Source: CAYJDG01 sp964368875 (GTDB lineage Bacteria; Pseudomonadota; Alphaproteobacteria; Micavibrionales; Micavibrionaceae). From it: 15,696 bases of DNA. Position numbers and translations under genes: made by a program. The notes below the pieces were generated by a model. That model ran no database searches. It was not told the origin of the DNA and saw only the letters and a program-made list of their open reading frames with translations. Below are positions 13,978-15,696 of the stretch, in pieces. Within the stretch, counting starts at the first letter, position 1. Every line of letters begins with the position of its first letter. Location: NCBI GenBank assembly GCA_964368875.1, contig CAYJDG010000050.1, forward strand, positions 1-15,696, read 5' to 3'.

Positions 13978-15696
13978 TTATTGACAGACACACGAGTGTA
14001 TCTTGAAGCCTGACGGCGAGTCAGGTTCCCAGCAGGCTTGCAGTTCGCCAGCTGTATTCGTGACCATACAGTTGGTGTTACATGCTGAGCCTTTGGCATA
14101 TGGTCCGTGACCAGGCTGGCCAGAGAGTGGTGTCGAGGACGCGAGAGGCTGCCAGGAGAATGATTTGGCAACACAGGTCGAAGGATCGCTGTAGTCAAAA
14201 ATCTTCGTACAGCCAGGTGCACCATAGTGATACCAGTTTTTAGCTTGGACAGTTTCGTTCTGACAAGCTGCGTTACAGGTAGATGGTGCTACTTCAGAGA
14301 ACGGTGTTGGGTCGCAGGTACATGCACTTGTATCCCAGGAGTCGAAGTACCAGCCGCACGCACCAACGGTCGCGTTGAACCTTTGGATTTCCGTCGCATT
14401 ACCCGCATACCCTGCAAAGCCGGGCAGGTTTTTACACAGAGTAACGCCAGGGCCTGGCCTTGTAGCTCCTGCCGTAGTCGGTGGAACTTCATTTGCCGGA
14501 TTACAGGCGCAGGTTGATGGATTGGCATTCCAGTTACAAACGGCCGGATTGGGATCCCATGTCCATCCAGGAACCTGCAGACCGGTATTATATCCACCGC
14601 CACAGGCGACTGTTGCAGGGGCGGCGCCTGGGGCAGGGCAGGTACATGTACCAATTGTAGGCACACCGCCAACCCATCCACAGTTTACAGCATCAAATGT
14701 GTACGGAATCGAAGTGGCACCGGTAGCGTAACCTGCACATGCACCTGTGCCGAAGCAGGACGGAGAGATCGGGGTGGTGGTGCAGTCAACATTGTTCGGT
14801 GGCAAGGTTGGCATGCATGAACACAGGCCAGCGCGGTTACCGGTTTTAAGCCAGTTGCCGTTGCTGCACAAAAACTCAGCTCGGGCTTTGTTCAGAGGGT
14901 AGGAGCCTGCATCAAAAAGGTAATAAGCGACGTTGTGAATTCCGTTCCCGGCATCAGGAACAGCCTTCGCGCTGGTTGGCGTAGGATTGGTTATGCCTGC
15001 TTCGTTGCTGCTTTTCAGTTGGAAGGTTGCGTAGCTGCCTTCACAAATCTGGACGTTGCTAAGCGTGCAGTTCGTGCTGACTGCCGCGCAAATAGGCACT
15101 CCAGCAGCGGTCAAACCAGTCAAAACGTTAGGAGGCTGACAAGAGACACGAATGGGTTTGCATTCAGCTATAGCATTGGTCCCATCCCCTTTGATCCCGG
15201 TCATGTATGTGCCAGCAGGACAGGTTGCAATCCCTGCGACTGAAGCAAAATTTTCTGGTCTGAAACAGTTGGTTCCCGTCTCGTCACAAATTTTATCGGC
15301 ATTAATGCCGGTTTCATAAGGCAGACCAGCTATAGTTTTAGTCCCTGTTACCCTTACGCCACCTTGCCATGTATCGCCCACGCCAGGGATAGCAGGGGAA
15401 CCGCCATTTTGACTAATTTCAAGTGCGACGCCAGGAGTTGCAACACCTACACCGACATTCGCGTTCGTAATGGTTTGTATATCGTCAGGGTTGGCATTGG
15501 TGCGGCGCCATCTTGCGGTCACGTTGGTTGCGAAATATTGAATGATGTCGTCAAAATTGTTTGCGGTTCCACCTAGGTAGGCTTGGCTTGATGCAAATCT
15601 GGTTGGGCTTGCGGGCGCAGCAGCCATATCTATACAGTTTCTGGTTTCAAGATCGCCAGCAACGCAGCCAATACTGACGTTCCCACTTGAGTTATA
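13978..15696 (-). CDS. Large cysteine-rich, fibre-like protein, N-terminus outside window
   Basis: The frame is open from the right edge (position 15696 is a first codon base) to TAA at 13978, giving 572 residues with the start beyond the edge; the ATG at 15627 is internal. No known family is assigned. The first part has stalk-like motifs of tail fibres and bacterial adhesins: SSGNVSIG at the very edge and NANVGVGVATPGVALEIS (15399-15452). Next come CPAGTYMTGIKGDGTNAIAEC and CQPPNVLTGLTAAGVPIC, resembling the CPxGxxxTGxxxxGxPxC pieces of PilV-type pilus tips and phage tail proteins. The last 290 residues are a Cys/Pro/Trp/Gly-rich tandem array ending in CVCQ. Many cysteines imply an extracytoplasmic, disulfide-bonded location. 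Inferred role: surface adhesin or fibre tip. No signal peptide can be checked here. Confidence 0.8.
   Translation of the reverse strand, partial: YNSSGNVSIGCVAGDLETRNCIDMAAAPASPTRFASSQAYLGGTANNFDDIIQYFATNVTARWRRTNANPDDIQTITNANVGVGVATPGVALEISQNGGSPAIPGVGDTWQGGVRVTGTKTIAGLPYETGINADKICDETGTNCFRPENFASVAGIATCPAGTYMTGIKGDGTNAIAECKPIRVSCQPPNVLTGLTAAGVPICAAVSTNCTLSNVQICEGSYATFQLKSSNEAGITNPTPTSAKAVPDAGNGIHNVAYYLFDAGSYPLNKARAEFLCSNGNWLKTGNRAGLCSCMPTLPPNNVDCTTTPISPSCFGTGACAGYATGATSIPYTFDAVNCGWVGGVPTIGTCTCPAPGAAPATVACGGGYNTGLQVPGWTWDPNPAVCNWNANPSTCACNPANEVPPTTAGATRPGPGVTLCKNLPGFAGYAGNATEIQRFNATVGACGWYFDSWDTSACTCDPTPFSEVAPSTCNAACQNETVQAKNWYHYGAPGCTKIFDYSDPSTCVAKSFSWQPLASSTPLSGQPGHGPYAKGSACNTNCMVTNTAGELQACWEPDSPSGFKIHSCVCQ
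13984..14823 (-). repeat. Diverged tandem protein repeats marked by CxC
   Basis: Five protein-level units read on the minus strand, bounded by CxC pairs: CSC (14815-14823), CTC (14638-14646), CAC (14503-14511), CTC (14314-14322), a degenerate STCVA about 49 residues further on, and CVC (13984-13992) at the C-terminus. Spacings are about 59, 45, 63, 49 and 61 residues. Each unit tends to open CxC-x-P, has a Pro-rich strand to a further Cys, and closes with Cys, an aromatic residue nearby and T/S-x-C (NCGWVGGVPTIGTC, VCNWNANPSTC, ACGWYFDSWDTSAC, GCTKIFDYSDPSTC). DNA identity between units is low, so the repeats are old. Confidence 0.65.

Noticed and set aside
14227..14731. Plus-strand open frames opposite the cysteine array
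   Set aside because: Their Pro/Ala/Gly-rich translations mirror the repetitive opposite strand and no ribosome site was seen.
15565..15627. ATG at 15627 as the start of the cysteine-rich protein
   Set aside because: The frame is open upstream to the window edge, contains the fibre motif SSGNVSIG, and no ribosome site precedes this ATG; the true start is outside.

Overview
The window looks like chromosomal DNA of an alphaproteobacterium of moderate GC (just over half, by eye). Evidence: complete chaperone genes of proteobacterial type, an SUV3-like helicase of the kind carried by alphaproteobacteria and mitochondria, and two heat-shock-type promoter candidates fitting the alphaproteobacterial RpoH pattern CTTG-N17/18-CYTATnT. 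Genus cannot be fixed from this sequence. No tRNA, rRNA, CRISPR array, insertion sequence or integrase was seen.

Left part (1-5543, minus strand): a chaperone locus reading hrcA, grpE, dnaK, a small extra J-domain gene, dnaJ (cut by the left edge). HrcA is the heat-shock repressor family; GrpE, DnaK and DnaJ form the Hsp70 cycle. Candidate RpoH promoters precede hrcA and dnaK, and a strong intrinsic terminator lies between dnaK and the two J-protein genes, which are joined by an ATGA stop/start overlap.

Middle (5598-9430, plus strand, divergent from hrcA): an RDD membrane protein, then a tight run rph (RNase PH), rdgB (ITP/XTP pyrophosphatase), an unrecognised three-helix membrane protein with four periplasm-facing cysteines, and hemW (radical-SAM heme chaperone). 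The last four are adjacent or overlapping and probably co-transcribed.

Right part: an unassigned exported protein (minus, 9416-11050) converges on hemW with a 15-base overlap; divergent from it is an SUV3-like RNA helicase (plus, 11140-13968). Converging on the helicase is a large exported-looking protein (minus, 13978 to beyond the right edge) with fibre-stalk motifs followed by a tandem array of cysteine-rich units. Its likely transcription terminator is inside the 3' end of the helicase coding sequence. This cysteine-rich protein is the least explained object in the window; the rest is mostly conserved core genome.
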